From contig PTFA01000278.1 in assembly GCA_003342895.1 (NCBI GenBank), positions 1,007,089 to 1,071,088 on the forward strand: a stretch of 64,000 bases of DNA, given 5' to 3'. The stretch's first letter is position 1, and each line of letters starts with the position of its first letter. Of the stretch, positions 47,101-60,400 are shown one piece after another. A program made the translations under genes and the position numbers. This DNA is from Casuarius casuarius (lineage: Eukaryota > Chordata > Aves > Casuariiformes > Casuariidae). Below the pieces are notes generated by a model. It ran no database searches and was not told the DNA's origin. It saw only the letters and a program-made list of their open reading frames with translations.

Positions 47101-48251
47101 TAGTTAATCTTTATCCTAGATCGCAAGCAGTAACAACTTCTCTCCCACACTTCCTGATATCAATAAGACATTTATACGCAATCAAGAGAAAAATACTGAA
47201 TTTGTATTAATAGATGTTGTTACATATCCAGTACCTTAACACTTGTCTTAGGAGGTTTTTCTTTTCTCCTAGGAGATACAACATGCCTGCTAACTGCAAT
47301 GGCACTTTAAAAGAAGCTGAAATTCATNTGAATTACACTTCTAGCTGTATCTAGACAAGTGAAACAGAGAAGGGCAATGGGAAAGTACACTTTTTTTTTA
47401 GGTCAGCTCCAGCTGCTCTGCTTTTTAGCCTCTGNNNNNNNNNNNNNNNNNNNNNNNNNNNNNNNNNNNNNNNNNNNNNNNNNNNNNNNNNNNNNNNNNN
47501 NNNNNNNNNNNNNNNNNNNNNNNNNNNNNNNNNNNNNNNNNNNNNNNNNNNNNNNNNNNNNNNNNNNNNNNNNNNNNNNNNNNNNNNNNNNNNNNNNNNN
47601 NNNNNNNNNNNNNNNNNNNNNNNNNNNNNNNNNNNNNNNNNNNNNNNNNNNNNCAGGACCTTGTCTAGACTAGGACAGTTTACCCCTAAACTAACAAAAA
47701 GAGAAAAAAAACATTAAGTAGAAGGGTGGAAAGTAACACAAAGGAGGGAACAAAACTATAAGCATTTAAAAAAAAAAAAAGCCAGCAGGGAAAAAAAGGC
47801 TAATCCTGAGAAAAAGCTAAGACTATTTATAGAAAGCGCAAGTCATGCCGTTAGCACAATTGTGCAAGGCTGCCAGCCGTCTCCAGAGTTTACGAGGAAG
47901 TTCACTCCACTTCACCGCGCAGACGTTAGCTCGCCTCCAGCAGCCAAGGCCCCGCACTTGTCACCCAGCAGCAGAGTTCGGCGCGGCGGCGGCCGGCCCC
48001 CTGAGGAGGGCCTCCCTCGGGCGGCCTCCGCACCGCGGGCTCCCAAAGCCCAACCCCGGCCCCAGGGGGGCCGCGCCCGCTGAAGCACGTCAAGCGCCTA
48101 CAGGTCGGGCCCCTCGCACCGAGGCCAGAGGGGCCGAGCCCGGCCCTCAGGAGCCCCCGCGCCGCTCACCGGTGGGGATGCCCAGCTCCTTGGACCCCCT
48201 GCCGAAGCCCTTCACCACCTCGCCGCGGCAGAAGTAGGGGAGGTGCCTCAT
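44017..48251 (-). CDS. RFK: RFK, riboflavin kinase (ATP:riboflavin 5'-phosphotransferase), complete, 4 exons
   Basis: Coding exons on the minus strand: 48251-48170, 46428-46277, 45087-44985 and 44147-44017. They join in phase (1, 0, 1) into 155 residues, the same length as human RFK. The enzyme transfers phosphate from ATP to riboflavin to make FMN in the cytosol; in mammals it also bridges TNFR1 to NADPH oxidase. The start MRHLPYFCRGEVVKGFGRGS, the Mg-ATP motif PTAN (Thr27, Asn29), the core ISTGIYYGWA and SIGWNP, and the catalytic Glu79 in ETHI are all present. The ATG sits in a strong Kozak context (GCCGCCATGA). The single coding N (46406) falls in GTN, which is Val in any case. The gene is tail to tail with PCSK5, the arrangement known in human. 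Confidence 0.97.
44148..44984 (-). other. RFK: RFK intron 3
   Basis: An 837-base intron. It contains a 28-base imperfect direct repeat (AATTTTTAGACTGAAATAAG at 44710 and AATTTTTAGGCTGGAATAAG at 44751) and a GTGG/GGGT run near 44784-44800. Confidence 0.85.
44710..44778. repeat. 28-bp imperfect direct repeat, two copies
   Basis: Copies at 44710-44737 and 44751-44778 differ at a few positions and are separated by 13 bases. They lie inside RFK intron 3. Confidence 0.8.
44985..45087 (-). CDS. RFK: RFK exon 3 (catalytic glutamate)
   Basis: The exon reads ETHIIHTFKEDFYGEILSIV and ITGYIRPEKNFDSL. The first residue, Glu79, is the catalytic base of the family. The acceptor is TTCCTTTAG and the donor GTCAGT, phase 1. 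ILSIVITGYIRPE differs conservatively from the mammalian ILNVAIVGYLRPE. Confidence 0.96.
45088..46276 (-). other. RFK: RFK intron 2
   Basis: A non-coding intron of 1189 bases with an A-run near 45361-45377. GGATCAGATTCTGCTCACCT near 46194 resembles the start of old sauropsid interspersed repeats; the family is not certain. Confidence 0.8.
46277..46428 (-). CDS. RFK: RFK exon 2 (substrate-binding core)
   Basis: The exon completes PTAN and codes for NFSEQVVESFPSDISTGIYY, GWACVGNGDVHKMVLSIGWN and PFYKNIKKSV. The acceptor is TTTTTGCAG and the donor GTAAGA, phase 0. The last residue is Val (GTG) where human has Met (ATG), a conservative change at the splice junction. Confidence 0.97.
46429..48169 (-). 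other. RFK: RFK intron 1
   Basis: An intron of about 1.7 kb that includes the 219-base gap at 47435-47653. Its exon 1 side lies in the CpG island and the rest is AT-rich. Confidence 0.85.
47435..47653. other. assembly gap (219 N)
   Basis: An unbroken run of N in RFK intron 1. The apparent open frame across it is an artefact. Confidence 0.99.
48170..48251 (-). CDS. RFK: RFK exon 1 (start codon)
   Basis: The exon reads MRHLPYFCRGEVVKGFGRGS then KELGIPT on the minus strand and ends with one base of a split codon before the donor GTGAGC. It lies in a CpG island. Thr27, one of the ATP-magnesium ligands of the PTAN motif, is the last full residue; the motif is completed by exon 2. Confidence 0.97.
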
Positions 48252-48562
48252 GGCGGCAGGAGGGCGGCGGCGACCGTTGGGGCCGGGGCGGGCGGCACGC
48301 GCACGGCGGCCGAGTACGAGGAGCTCCCGGCCCGCAGCCGAGCCAGGCGCAACACCCCTGCAGCGCTGCTTCCTGGCCGCCGCGCAACGCTCACTTCCGC
48401 CTCGCCCCAGGCACCACCAAGAGATGAGGGGGGGGAGCACTACCCGGAGAGCTCCGGCTTCCAGTTCGTAGCACTCTCAGGCAGGCACCGACCTCCCCTC
48501 AAGAATGAGCTCACCCACGCTCTCGCTCTCCCCCCGCCTCCCTCCCTGGCGGCGGGGGCTTG

Positions 48563-48574
48563 TGCGCACGCGCA
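48563..48574. promoter_or_regulatory. NRF1-like site TGCGCACGCGCA
   Basis: The 12-mer fits the palindromic NRF1 consensus (TGCGCAnGCGCA). It lies about 310 bases upstream of the RFK start codon within the CpG island. NRF1 controls many genes of mitochondrial and cofactor metabolism, which would suit a flavin kinase; binding is inferred. Confidence 0.6.
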
Positions 48575-48583
48575 GTCACGCCC

Positions 48584-48592
48584 CATAGCAAC
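48584..48592 (+). promoter_or_regulatory. RFX-like half-site CATAGCAAC
   Basis: CATAGCAAC resembles the right half of an RFX X-box (CATGGCAAC). It sits ten bases after the NRF1-like site and about ten bases before a YY1-like GCGGCCATTA. The clustering makes a promoter role more likely than chance, but the motif is short. Confidence 0.4.
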
Positions 48593-51500
48593 GGGGGAGC
48601 GGCGGCCATTACTGAGGCGGCGCTCGGTTGGGATGGCTGGTGCTGCTCGGGCGCGCCGGCTCCTCGGAGAAAAGGGGCGCCCCCCGTCGCCGCCGTCTGA
48701 CGCTCGTGCTGTCAGGGGGCCGGTGCCCCGCTCCTTCCCCTGCGCCCCGCTCTGTCGCGGCCGCGAGCCGCGGCGCCTGGGCCCGGCTGAGGCGGGCGGC
48801 CNTTGGCCCGGCGGGCGCGTGTGGCGGTGTCCCTGCCTCCTGGCAAAGGCTGCGAAAGTTCCCTCTGTGCCCTGCTGGGATTCAGCGCTAAAAGAAAAAT
48901 GGGCTCTTTGAAATACTCTGCTGGTTTTTTTCCCTGTTACACATTGCGGGCCGCGGTAGTCGAAGCAGATCTAGTCAGTTTTGTCAGTTGCCACACGTTG
49001 CTTTCCTTTTTTAACCTTTTTTAATGTTAAGGGTTACATCTTGCATGATGCACCCATGCAGGAAAACTTACTAAACAAAAGTCGTTTTTAATCCGCTGTG
49101 ATTTGTCATCCCACTCAAAGTCCTTTTATGTCATTGATCCTGGCCATGCAGGGATTTCCTTCGGAAAAATGCATCAAGATGGAAACACTAATCTTGTATT
49201 CTCCATATATACTTAAAGGAAAATGAAAGGCTGCTTTGCATTTCCCTTCTTTCNTTTCTTGTTTCCAGGTGCTTTTCAAGTTGTAACAGTGTTTCTAAAT
49301 CTCTTTAACACAGTCAGCTTACTAGCAATCTTTTTNATGGGCCTGATCCTGCTCAAATAAATTGAGTTTGCAAGTGTGCCNTTCAAAATAGCAGTATTAA
49401 GTGNGATAAATCTGCATATTCAGTCTTCNGTANATAGCAGACAGCCNAAAGTATATATGCCNAGTTCTGGGGGTCTCATTCAGGACTCTATAGTGCGTCT
49501 AATGTTATTTATATATAAACATATATCTTGAAATACCGCCAAAGTCCTTGAACTGCATTTCCAATCATTTCCAATTATTCTTCNNTAGANCTGAGTTGCN
49601 AGTTTTACCAANTTGATATAACTAGTTACAAAAATGNTTCAGGAGTTACCTTCTAATTTTATTAGCTAATTTTTTAATGGGGAAAAACACTCTACGTACC
49701 TATGACTTGTGCTCAGATCTAGTTGCGATCCAGTTTGCTGTGAACCCTAACTCATTTTAATTATGGGAGCTGTCTTGAGAAACTGATTGATATGTCATAC
49801 CACAAAACACTGACTGCAGTCAGTCCATGGGAGCTGTGGACAGAAATTATTTTATAGGATAAGGCCAAAGTCATTAAAAAGCATGATTTCTACTCCAAAT
49901 TTATCCTCTTCCTTTTTCTTNTTTCTCTAATCCCAGTTCTCCGCCATCCTTTTTATGCTAACATCACTTTAATTTATTACTTCATTTTGCATGACTTTGA
50001 CTGAGTTCCAGAATCATTATTTATGTAACTGCAGTTGAACAGNATACCATGGTGGTAATATATTTAAAAGAAGGAAAAATGGGGAAAAAATCTCTAAATG
50101 CAGTATTGCTTTATACATTCTGTTCTGCCGTCTGACAGCGTGTATAATGCAATGTTTAAAACAGTGTTTTCTAGTGAGTGATACTTGTTAACAGAATTAT
50201 CTTGGACATTACCTACAAATCCTGAAGTTGTTACTTAGTTGCCTAACTAATCCCAGAACATAAGAGGAGACAAGGAGACCCACTCTACTGGAATTTTTAG
50301 TTTATTTCCGCTAAAGAGCAACAATGAAAACATGAAGCAGATACTTTTATGTTGTTCAGAATATGTTTCTCCCTGCTCGTAATGAGTTATCCATCTACTT
50401 ATGATTTGTATTAAGTAGGTGTATATTTGTGTTCTTGTCTTCTATTTTTTTAAATGAATAAATCTTTTCAGAATACATTTTGATGTTCTTGTGATATCCA
50501 CAAGATGGCATGCAATCTCTTCTTTTTCAGTATCTGCAGGTTTGGGCATAGGATTTACAGTCTCAGAACAGAGCTTGAGAAATATTAAGTCAAGGAAGTA
50601 TTTGTTTGAGAACTATATGGTAAGTAATTTCACAGAAGTCTAACTAATGGCTGGTATCTCATTCTGTCAAGTAGTTGTAATGTTAGTCCTTTCTCTCAGT
50701 CTTTGTGATGGATTGCTGTGATCTTACTAAAACTTAAACCACCTTTCATATTGGACATCTTTTTTTTGTTATTAATTGTACCTGGTTCACATTGGAGGGG
50801 AGATTTATCTGTTTCGAAATTTAGTAGAGTTGGTAGGCCATTATTGTCAGTGAAAAGTTTTAAATATTTTTCTAGTATACATAAAGCCATAGAAACCAGA
50901 ACACCAAAAACAGAGTAGGTATTGTGTCATCTGTGCAGGCCCTGTGTCAGGTTACCCAATCCACTGTGGTCCAATATTTAATGTAATGGGGGAACATACT
51001 TCATTCATCTTGTTTTGTAATAAAGCATATGGCATGTATCACACCACAACTTCAGGCCAGTGCCTTTGTCTCCTGCTGTCATATTGTAAATGAATGCCTT
51101 CCTAAGCACAGCTTAAGGTGAGATCAGGAATATCTTGTTTTCTGTATGTAAAGGCTGGGAAAAATAGCAATTAGATGTCTTGTTGACACTGGGATATTTT
51201 AGAGTTGTCCTGGCCACGCTGGAAAGTCTGGTTATACTGGGCTCTGCTGAAATATTCAGGAGGTGACTGAGAGAAAAGGGAGGCATGTAATAAAACCAGT
51301 AGCATTTTAACTAGCTCCTTGGAAGTATCTGTAGCTGCCGTGACAAAACTCTCATTGATTCAGGAGTTCATTCCAAGGACACCCTGGCACTCCTTACTTT
51401 CAGTAGGCTGAAACCAGGTGATGAAATCANGAGTACAAAGACATATACAAAACAGTCTTGCCAGAAGCTTGCCTAGTAACACACCTGCTTTGAAAGTATT

Positions 51501-52205
51501 TTTCTGCATTTTGGTCTGAAATAGCAAAACAGGAGCTCGGTGCTTTTTTTTCTGTTTTTTTGTTTTTTCTTTTTTTTTTTTAACAGTCTAAAGTTTTGTT
51601 CCATTTGAAAGGACCATGTTATGCTAGAAGAAATAACTGCAGATTCATAATGTGATCACTAACAAGACTGTACTACATTATGTTGAAGCAACGAGTACTA
51701 TGAACATCAGCATACCAAAGCANAGCTGATTAGCTTCCGATAATTTCAGAAAATTCTAGCATCTACCATTTGCATGATACTAAATAGTGTATGACAGACA
51801 ATGCCTGTCTGATTACTTATGAGTGCAATTCAGACATCGCACGAAGATAAACTAAAGTTGTAGTGCTTGATACTTTTTGAAAGCTTATATCAATGTGTTC
51901 AAAAGTTGCCCTTAGCTTTTGAAACACTATTTCTCTTCTCTCTAGTGCCTTTTTCCACCCTGTATCTTCAACTGGCTCCATGAAATATGCACGGCACCGC
52001 TTTCAACTAACTAAACTGCTTCCCTTTGTCTCTGCACAGCATAGTATTATGTTATGTAGACATAGTTTATGATTAACACTTATAATTCTCTATATTCTAA
52101 ATCTACACATAGGCTTTCTTCCAAAGAACTTTTAAAAGGATTTTGCAGCCATCCCAATTTGTCCCTCTTCCAAGAATGGTTGAATAGGTGCCTCAGTTAA
52201 ATAAT

Positions 52206-52231
52206 AACTGTGTGATCTAACTGTGTGATCT
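52206..52231. repeat. 13-bp perfect tandem duplication
   Basis: AACTGTGTGATCT occurs twice in direct succession. Confidence 0.9.
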
Positions 52232-54430
52232 CAGCCTCTTTAGTCTGAATCATAACAATGGCAATTTGAATGTCAATGTTGTATATCACANATGTTTTCC
52301 CAGACACAGGTGACCCAGATTAAAGTGATGGTGTCCAGTATAACACACATTTTNTATGAGCATTATAAAAGCAATTCAAAACTTTGAACATCTAGATTTC
52401 CAATCAACTACAAACAGAAGGATATATTGCAGCCTGATTAATGGTTTGACACAATCTTCCTACTTTCCTACCCACAAAGACTTTGGTAGCACAAGAGATG
52501 AGAAGTTTAATATGGCATGACATCTTGGGCAGCTTTCACCCCTAAACACGGCTGAATTAGATTCTCATGTGTTTGAGAGTCCATGTTCCAAAATATCTTG
52601 AATTTTGCAACAAGTGGCACAGACTGCCAATATGAATCCCAGAACGAAATGGAGCAGAGCAAGACTGCAGGGATCTCAGTGAAGTGCATTGGGAGATATT
52701 TAATGAGTCGTCAGGAGCTGTGCAATGCCTTGTGGATGAATAGGCAGTAGGGAATTTGGAGGTTAGTGTGAAGATATTTCTGATCAGTATTCCTGCAGAA
52801 AAGGCACATGAGGAGGGAGGGATAATGGGTTAGGGGACACCGTAAGCTCAAATCTATTAAGAAAACCACAAGCAAATACAGCTGGATGGATAGTGGATTT
52901 TTCAGCTCATTGAATGTAACAAAAAACAGAAATAACTTCATTTCAGATTTTGATGAGTCTGAATCATTTCTGATTCTGATGAATTGGAAAGCAAAAAAAT
53001 TAAATATCCAAATGTTTAAATTTTACTAAACTTTTCTGGCCTGGAACTTACTATTGTTTGGCTTTTAATTCCTACTTTTCGCTGCAAAGAAAGGCAGGCA
53101 AAGATGCATAAGACTTACATAATAGGGCAGTATCTCTTAGCAAAGAACCTGTTAGAAGGGAGGAAGCTTAAATGGGAATGAGNATGGAGATAAAAGCACC
53201 AGATATTTGATGCTTGTGACACCACTTCACAAGTCTGGAAACACCTTTTAAATTAAGTAAGCTGTCTTACTTATAAAGTAAGCCAGCTTGTCAAAACTGT
53301 CTGTCTTTACCATGAGAACTAGCACAATGACTAAAGGCAGAAAAAATTAAATTAGTGACCACTGGACTCATTTATGGAAGTCATACTCAGAAGTGCTGGG
53401 AAGAACAAATCGTCCCCCAAAACCACAAGACTCTTATTGCCCCAGTTGTAGATTTGCTTTTTATATCCAGGAATTGTCTGCAGAGGACCTCATCTCTAGA
53501 CTTGTTATGGAAAGTTGAAGAAAGGCCATATTCATTTCCAGACTACAAGGGAGAAAGCTTTTTTGCTTGTGTNATGCCATTGGAAAGAGAAGATGAACGT
53601 GGTCATACTGGTGACTCACATTGCAGGGAAGAGCTAACAAACAAAATGGCCACAATATTTTTTTTTTTTTTGGCTGGCTCATTACTAGTTGTTAAGATCA
53701 TTCTCTTCCNACCTTCCCTGGGCTGTGCCTTGGCATGATAAGCAGGCCTTTAGCAACATGTTGGGAAAAAAGGGTTGCTGTTTCAGCCCTGTTCACACAC
53801 TAAGCAGTGGCTGAGCAAACAGAAAAGATTCTGATTACATTTTCTCATTGTTAAAAGGAACCTGGAATTTGTGCTACACCTGTCATTGCTGATATGCGAT
53901 GCTGGCTCCCAAGCACATGCAGACCATTCCTGCATTTATTGCAGCACTACCATCTATATAGGTCAATCGCTCTTTCACTTAGCAATCTTCTTTCTGAAGA
54001 GGGTTGCTGCCTTTTGAAGACAAAGCCCTAATCATCACTCCTGTGCAAAGAAACCCTTCTTGATGCATCCTATTTATCTTTAGTCATGTGTTTTCTTAAT
54101 ACAGGAATATTTGCATAACAATTGCAGAAGGTGTAGCTATAATTTCCACTCTTGACTTTTGAGCTACCTTCCAGTTATTGTACACACGACTGTAGTTCCC
54201 ACAAGCAGCCTGCACCAGGCCATCCATGCTGGCACAGGGGTTACCCAGCTCCTACCGCATCGCTCTCCACCTCTAGGGAAAGACTGCCGTCACCTAGCCT
54301 TGCCAGTAAACTTGGCCTGGTGCTGCCCTACCCATCTGCAGAATAGCCTCCATGCTCAAGCCAACGCCATATATACAAAAGACATGTATAAAAAAGGAAA
54401 CCAGAATTAATACAAGATTGCTTTCTCTTA

Positions 54431-54450
54431 TTTTTTTTGGGGGGGGGGGG
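54431..54450. repeat. homopolymer pair T8-G12
   Basis: Eight T are followed by twelve G. Such G runs are prone to sequencing error and can form quadruplex-like structures; no functional context is visible. Confidence 0.9.
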
Positions 54451-57400
54451 AGAAATAAAATCCTAAAATTAAAAGGGGGAGAAAAAATTGTGACCCTGCC
54501 TCTAGTGATTCTTCCAAAATTATTTCCTTCCAGCAATGACACAGCACAGACAGCAGCAATACTGNTTCCATAAGCACGAACAGTTTAATAAACCAGACGC
54601 AGTGTAAAACCACATTCTGTTCAGCATACATGGATTTAAACAATTAAAGGCTTAAACAAAGCACATTTCCTCCAGGGTTATTTCTTCCCTTCACGGACAA
54701 GGAAGCAATATTTAGAAACAATGAGCAAAAGANAGAAGTTATTTTTCTTCACTCAGTTCTTCTCAAATCATTTCCTACCCCAATGTAAAACCAAGCACAA
54801 CTACAACATGTGCTATCTAACTGCAGAAACACACAAATANGAAAGGACAAAGGTTGTTCCTAGGGTCAGGGGCTGCTAACAAAGAACAACAGTTATTCTC
54901 TCCATGTGTTTCCTGGTCTTTTTGCAACCGATCATGCATTTAGGGTTTGCATCCTGTGATAAGCAATTACCAACCATACCAGTAAAGAAGGTATTAAAGA
55001 AGAAAGTAGCCCTATTGCAATACTTAGGATTGGTGTGTTAAACCAGATTCACCACTTCATGTAATTCCTTCCAACTCTCATAGGAGTTCAAACCCTTTTA
55101 TCATATTTTCTTTCTCCTTTCCTTCCAATTTCTTTGACTTTTTACTCAGTACTGTACAACACTGTATTGTATTAATGTATAAATGCAGTAATGATGCATA
55201 TGCCAAGGAGTTGGATCTGGTGACATGGGACTAGATGCAGGACTGCCAATGAGCAGAATATGTCCTTTGGCTCAAGCATGATGTCTGGTAGATTATATTC
55301 CTACTTGGAAGATGTATTAAATAGCTTTTTGTAACTGGGATATGAGTCTTATTCCATNCCCTCCCGCATCACCAATTTGTCTAGCAGGGCTCCTTCAAGC
55401 ACGGGCATTTGCATTGTCTTCCACCCTAAATGCGACTGGGTGGTTTCCAGTGAATCCAGCTTGCAAAATCCTTGCTGGAGGCTAGGAACTGGCTGCTGGC
55501 AGGGTAATATGGAGGAGCTAACTCACGTGTCATGTGTGAGCTCTGACAGATCTGCTCTCCAAGCTGCTTCTGGGTCATTTCCTGTCACCCAAGGAGTAGC
55601 AGGACTCGGGCGGTCTGGATAGTGCAGTTGCTGATGTTTGTTGCTAAATTAATTACGCTTTAGAAGCACTGTGTGCTTCCCCTTTAGTTCTCCCAGTTAA
55701 GCCACTTCCAGCAGAATTAAACCAGTGACTTTTTTGCTCTCTGGGAGTTATAATTAACAATCACTTCCTTCCCAGAAACAAAACAAAAAAAATTCAGTNC
55801 NGTGATCTCTTATTCCATGTAGTTTTGAGCCATGGAGGCTCATCTAATTCAGTACTAGACTCAAATACAGTTGTTCTGTCCAGTTTTTCCACATTATTAG
55901 TATCGCTGTTTCGTGCACTTGGATTGTTGATTTTTCCCCAAACTATTTATCTTGACAAAGAAGTATTAGCTGGAACCCATGGTTTGTGCTACAAGACAAG
56001 TTGAGCAGAAGGGTCTGTTAAGCCTACTCTAACTTACAGAGCTAACTATCCCTAGAAACTCAGTTTTTCATAGCCATCATTAATGCAGTATCAGATAGGC
56101 TTAATAAAGAGGTATATTTTGTTTTTATTGCCTAAAAATGAATCAGAGATTAGTAAATGCCATTGTGAATTTTGGGCAACCTCGTACCGAGAATGTACAA
56201 AGGTTGAACAGATATTTTGAGGTATTGCAAAATATCTATTCATATATAAAAAAGGACATAATATTCTGAAGTGCTTTCAAAAATCCTTCACTTCCTTCTT
56301 TGACAGAAAGAAAAACTAATCTGTTTAGTTTTCAGACTGATATCTTTTCACATCAGACAAGCAACTCTAGCATGCATTACCTGCCTCTAGGATTAAGTAA
56401 TAAGTAATAAATAATAGAAGAGGGAGCANTAAAACTCTTTTTAGAGAATATCAAAAAAAAAAGAGCAAACTGCNTTTTTCCTCTTCTTTTAAGGGGAAAT
56501 CAAGCCACAGAATAGAAGCTGCGAGAAGGTCAGTTTTTGAAGTACACGCTTGTTTTCATGCTAAAGAGATAATACGCTCCTATTGCCCATAGCAAACCTG
56601 TTAACTAGAATTCAAGTTTCTGAATCTGTTGCCTTTTTGAGGAAATATATACCAAATGATTCAAAAGTTCAATATACTCTGAAAAATCTTTGACATGGAG
56701 CTATGAAAGAACACATGCAAACAGTCAACTGCACCCGTGCTTTTGCTAGCCTACCATCTGTACCAAGAGTGAATGGGAGACACCAAACTTAATAGTATCA
56801 CTAACATTGAGCAAAACTTGCACCATGAGGTGTTCTCACTGGATTGGGNNAGGCCACAAATTGTGACTCTAAACCTNANNTATGNNAAGTCTCAGCCCAA
56901 TGTGCTAGTTAATAAGGTCATGGGCTTACGTACTACCGAGGTGAAACTAGGTACAGTGGTACTGAGAAGCCCACACAGTCACATCAGTGCCTTGTTTATG
57001 AGCACTGTCCTAAGATTGATGTTGGGTTTTGGTTTTTTTAATTTGACCTTTCAGAGGATTAAAAGTATAAGCTGGGTACTGAGGACTGATGTGGAGAGCA
57101 AGCTGCCAGGGGAAGGCTTATAATGCACAGGGAGGAACGCGGAAGTTCAAGGTAGATCAGTCCTTCTTACAAAGCTGAGTTCAGCTTGGACTGTAGCATC
57201 CCGGACCATAGCATTCCTTTCTGCTGTGCAGGAATTTAATCAACCGCTCTAACCACTTTTGTTTTAGCTTTCTCATATACTTGTGCCAAGGACATGGATT
57301 AGTGTACTAAGAGAGGAAAGGCTAACAAAAGACAATTGTTTACCTGAGCACTCAAAAATGCTGCCAGGTTGGTATCAAATTGTTTATGCTGGTTGACTAG

Positions 57401-60400
57401 TTTTTGAATGAATTTCAATGCTATGTTTAAACAAAGAGAAGTGAATGTCAATATAGAATTGAAGGCTCTTTCCATTGCAGTCCTTAGAATATTGCTAAAT
57501 TAGATAAAAGTCATCTANTACTTTCTTGGCAAGTACTTCTGCCAAATATATCCCTATCAGACAGTTCCACTGTCCATAGTTTTCGATAAATTCATAAAAC
57601 ATATCCTGAATGTGATATGAAAACATATCACGGCAGTCTCACTTGCCCAGGAACATCTGAGCAATCATGAAGGATTTATGATGAGTTCTCAGTCAACACT
57701 AGAACAAGTTAAATGATTTGAAACAAAGCTCTCTTCAATGGACATCCCTAAAAAGTTGATCTAACAGGTTGCTTAAACATCAGGCCAAATTCCCATCTCA
57801 GTTACCTCAGTTTAAATCCCTATTAGATTTTTTTTTTATATCAATTGAATTATAATGGTTTAAATTAAAATAAATGACAATAGAGTCTTACTCTATACTT
57901 TTCTTCTTCACAGCATACTGAAATCCCATCAGTTTTACAAATACCTGTGTGGGCTAGCTGTGAGTGTATGTTTGCCAGAAATATGGATTATATTCTATTC
58001 TAAATTAGTGGCATATACCTTTCAAATTTTTGCTTTGAAATTTTTAGGAATTCATATTTTAAGGTAATTATTTCCTATGCAGTATTTAGTTGTCATTTTA
58101 TATGCAAAGAAGGAGTATAGCTTTTGGGAGTGATTTTTTATTCAAGGAATTTTTAATCCTGAACTGATTTCTGAAGAATCATGTCTGATACAGAAAAGCA
58201 AAAGGTTCTCTAGTTTGATCTTCCTTCATCATCAGAAAGCCTCAGCATATTCCAATGAAGCACTAAGCAATATAATTAACATCTACCACTTCTTTTTTTA
58301 TGTGCCTCTTCAGGAGTAGCACATGCAATGCAATGTTTTGCTGTGGTAGGAATGAGGGTAATTGTTTTCTTTTTTAGTTTGGCTTGAATATAACTGTTGC
58401 CATGAATTCATAGAAGAGAGGAGAAACAGGACCAAAGACTTGTGTTTTTTTCTTTATTTCTGTGAGAACATCAAGCCAGTTTCCCAGAAATTTTTGTCCG
58501 TCCATAGATTAATTTTTCCTTAGTATAAAAAGTTGCAGCATTATGCCAAAGGAACAAAACAGTCATCACNGGACTTCGTTCTGACCTTTAGGTAAAGTTT
58601 TATGTGTTCTGGGCCCAGGCCATAAAATAGCCTTGAACATATTTGGTTTGAGATATTATTATTACATAGAAGGTGGCTGAAGGAAGCAAAGGTTGCAAAA
58701 GGTTTGGGCAGTCAGGTTANTAATATNTGTGCAAAATGTTTNGTCAGTAAACCTTAAAGCACTTCACTGAATTTCTTCCTTTATTTCAGTCAGAAACTAC
58801 AGATATGAGAAAATTTATATATCAGGTAATTTTTCTGCTTAGAAAAAATATTTATGCTCTTCTATTATAAAGAACATCTTGGAAAGGCACCGCTTCAACT
58901 GCATCACTATAAAGGCTTCTTCCTATTTGCTTAGTAAGAGCAATATTTCAGACTGAGATAACATCATTCATTTCTTATTCTTTTTCTGGTTTCGTGCTAG
59001 AAAATTACAGGCTACAGGTCTTTTCACACTACAGCTTTTTCAGTTCAGACTATGGAAAGAATAGTGATTTGCTGGAATGATTTTTCTCTATCATATCTAG
59101 TTATAGGGCTACATCCTGTTGGTGTCTGCCTGAATAGAGAGATTCTTAGCATCACACCTGCTTATGGTCTGCCCCTTCCTTACTCAAGAAAACACAGAGA
59201 AGAAAACACTGTCTGAGACTACTGGACATTTTCTTGGTAATTAAAACCAAGTCTATTCATATCCAGTTCTGGTTTAAACCCTTTCTGTGAACACTATCCT
59301 GAGGTACAGACTGCTGCCACAATGACAGATCAAACAACTTCAAGAGTGAACAGGATGTCTAATACATGGTGTGAATGAAAATATGTCAGCCAGGAAGCTT
59401 TTGTGCAGGACAGAGGAGTTTTTTTGAGGATGCGATTCAAATCTTCCTTCAAATCTTGAGCTATTAAAGTTTGATGGTGAGAGCACTGAGAGCAGGAAAT
59501 GAAACTCTTTCTTTCTCACAAGCTTCTTACTCATGATGTACCGTCAAGGGGTAAATTCTCGTGGTTTTTCCTGATTACTTAGCTCTGCCTCAAAATGTCA
59601 CCACCTATGAACACCGCGTGATAAGAGTGGGCATAGGAAAATTTAAAAAAAAAAAAGCAACAGAAAGGAAAGCATCACAGAGAAACAACTAAACTTTGAA
59701 GAGATCAAGCAGATATTTTGTCCTTTATGAAGGGTCAATGGAGCTGCTGGAAAGAAATGGAGATGATAGTTGTTTTTTAATATTTCTGGATATCGATGTT
59801 TTCTTCATAATTTAAACTTAGGCGATAATATAAAGTTATTACACATATACAGTTATGTACGAAAGAAATGTGCTAAGTACTCTTGACCTGTAAAGAATGA
59901 AACTGTTAAGATGCAGCAGTCATGTATGAAAAGGAAACTTCTGAAGCCCTTACAAGTGATTTGCATTGTATACAAGTCTTAGGGAACCTTTTGTTCAGCA
60001 TCTGTCTTTGACAGAGCTAAGACACTCGAACCTGAACAAAATGTCTCCATAGAATTCNGATTTAAACTTAGAATAAAAAAGGAGCGGTAAGTTGCCAAAT
60101 ATAAATAGGCTATAATTAGGACCCCATTTTAACCTTGGGGGCAGAACAATAATGGACTACATTACCAAACCACAAACCCATGGGAATGTAAAGAAACAAG
60201 ACAGATTTGAGACTTAAGTCTGCAAAATTCAATCTGATGAGGTTGGAAAAGACAGCCTGAAAGACTATATAAAGTGTGGAATAAAATACAGATCCAAGCA
60301 CTATCTGTCCTTTTGATAAAGATACTACATGTCCAAGAACTTAAGCCACATGACAAAGCCTGCAGGCAAAGAGGAAATCCCTAAAAAAAAAAAGGAAAGT

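Larger units (their letters stand above)
47900..48870. promoter_or_regulatory. CpG island at the RFK 5' end, possible bidirectional promoter
   Basis: A sharp rise in GC and CpG content over about 1 kb contrasts with AT-rich DNA on both sides, and RFK exon 1 lies inside it. No TATA box is evident. On the side away from RFK it contains an NRF1-like palindrome (48563-48574), an RFX-like half-site (48584-48592) and a YY1-like GCGGCCATTA (48602-48611), a typical housekeeping promoter set. About half of the island extends beyond the RFK start codon on the plus-strand side, which permits divergent transcription. Confidence 0.8.

Noticed and set aside
47359..47673. Open frame across 47359-47673
   Set aside because: It spans the 219-base gap; the determined part is intron 1 of RFK on the other strand.
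48243..48911. 222-codon plus-strand open frame in the CpG island
   Set aside because: High GC content removes stop codons by chance. The composition is Arg, Ala, Pro and Gly rich, it overlaps RFK exon 1 on the other strand, and it matches no family I know.
52507..52941. Minus-strand open frames considered as a processed pseudogene
   Set aside because: I recognise no parent protein and see no poly-A tail or target-site duplication.
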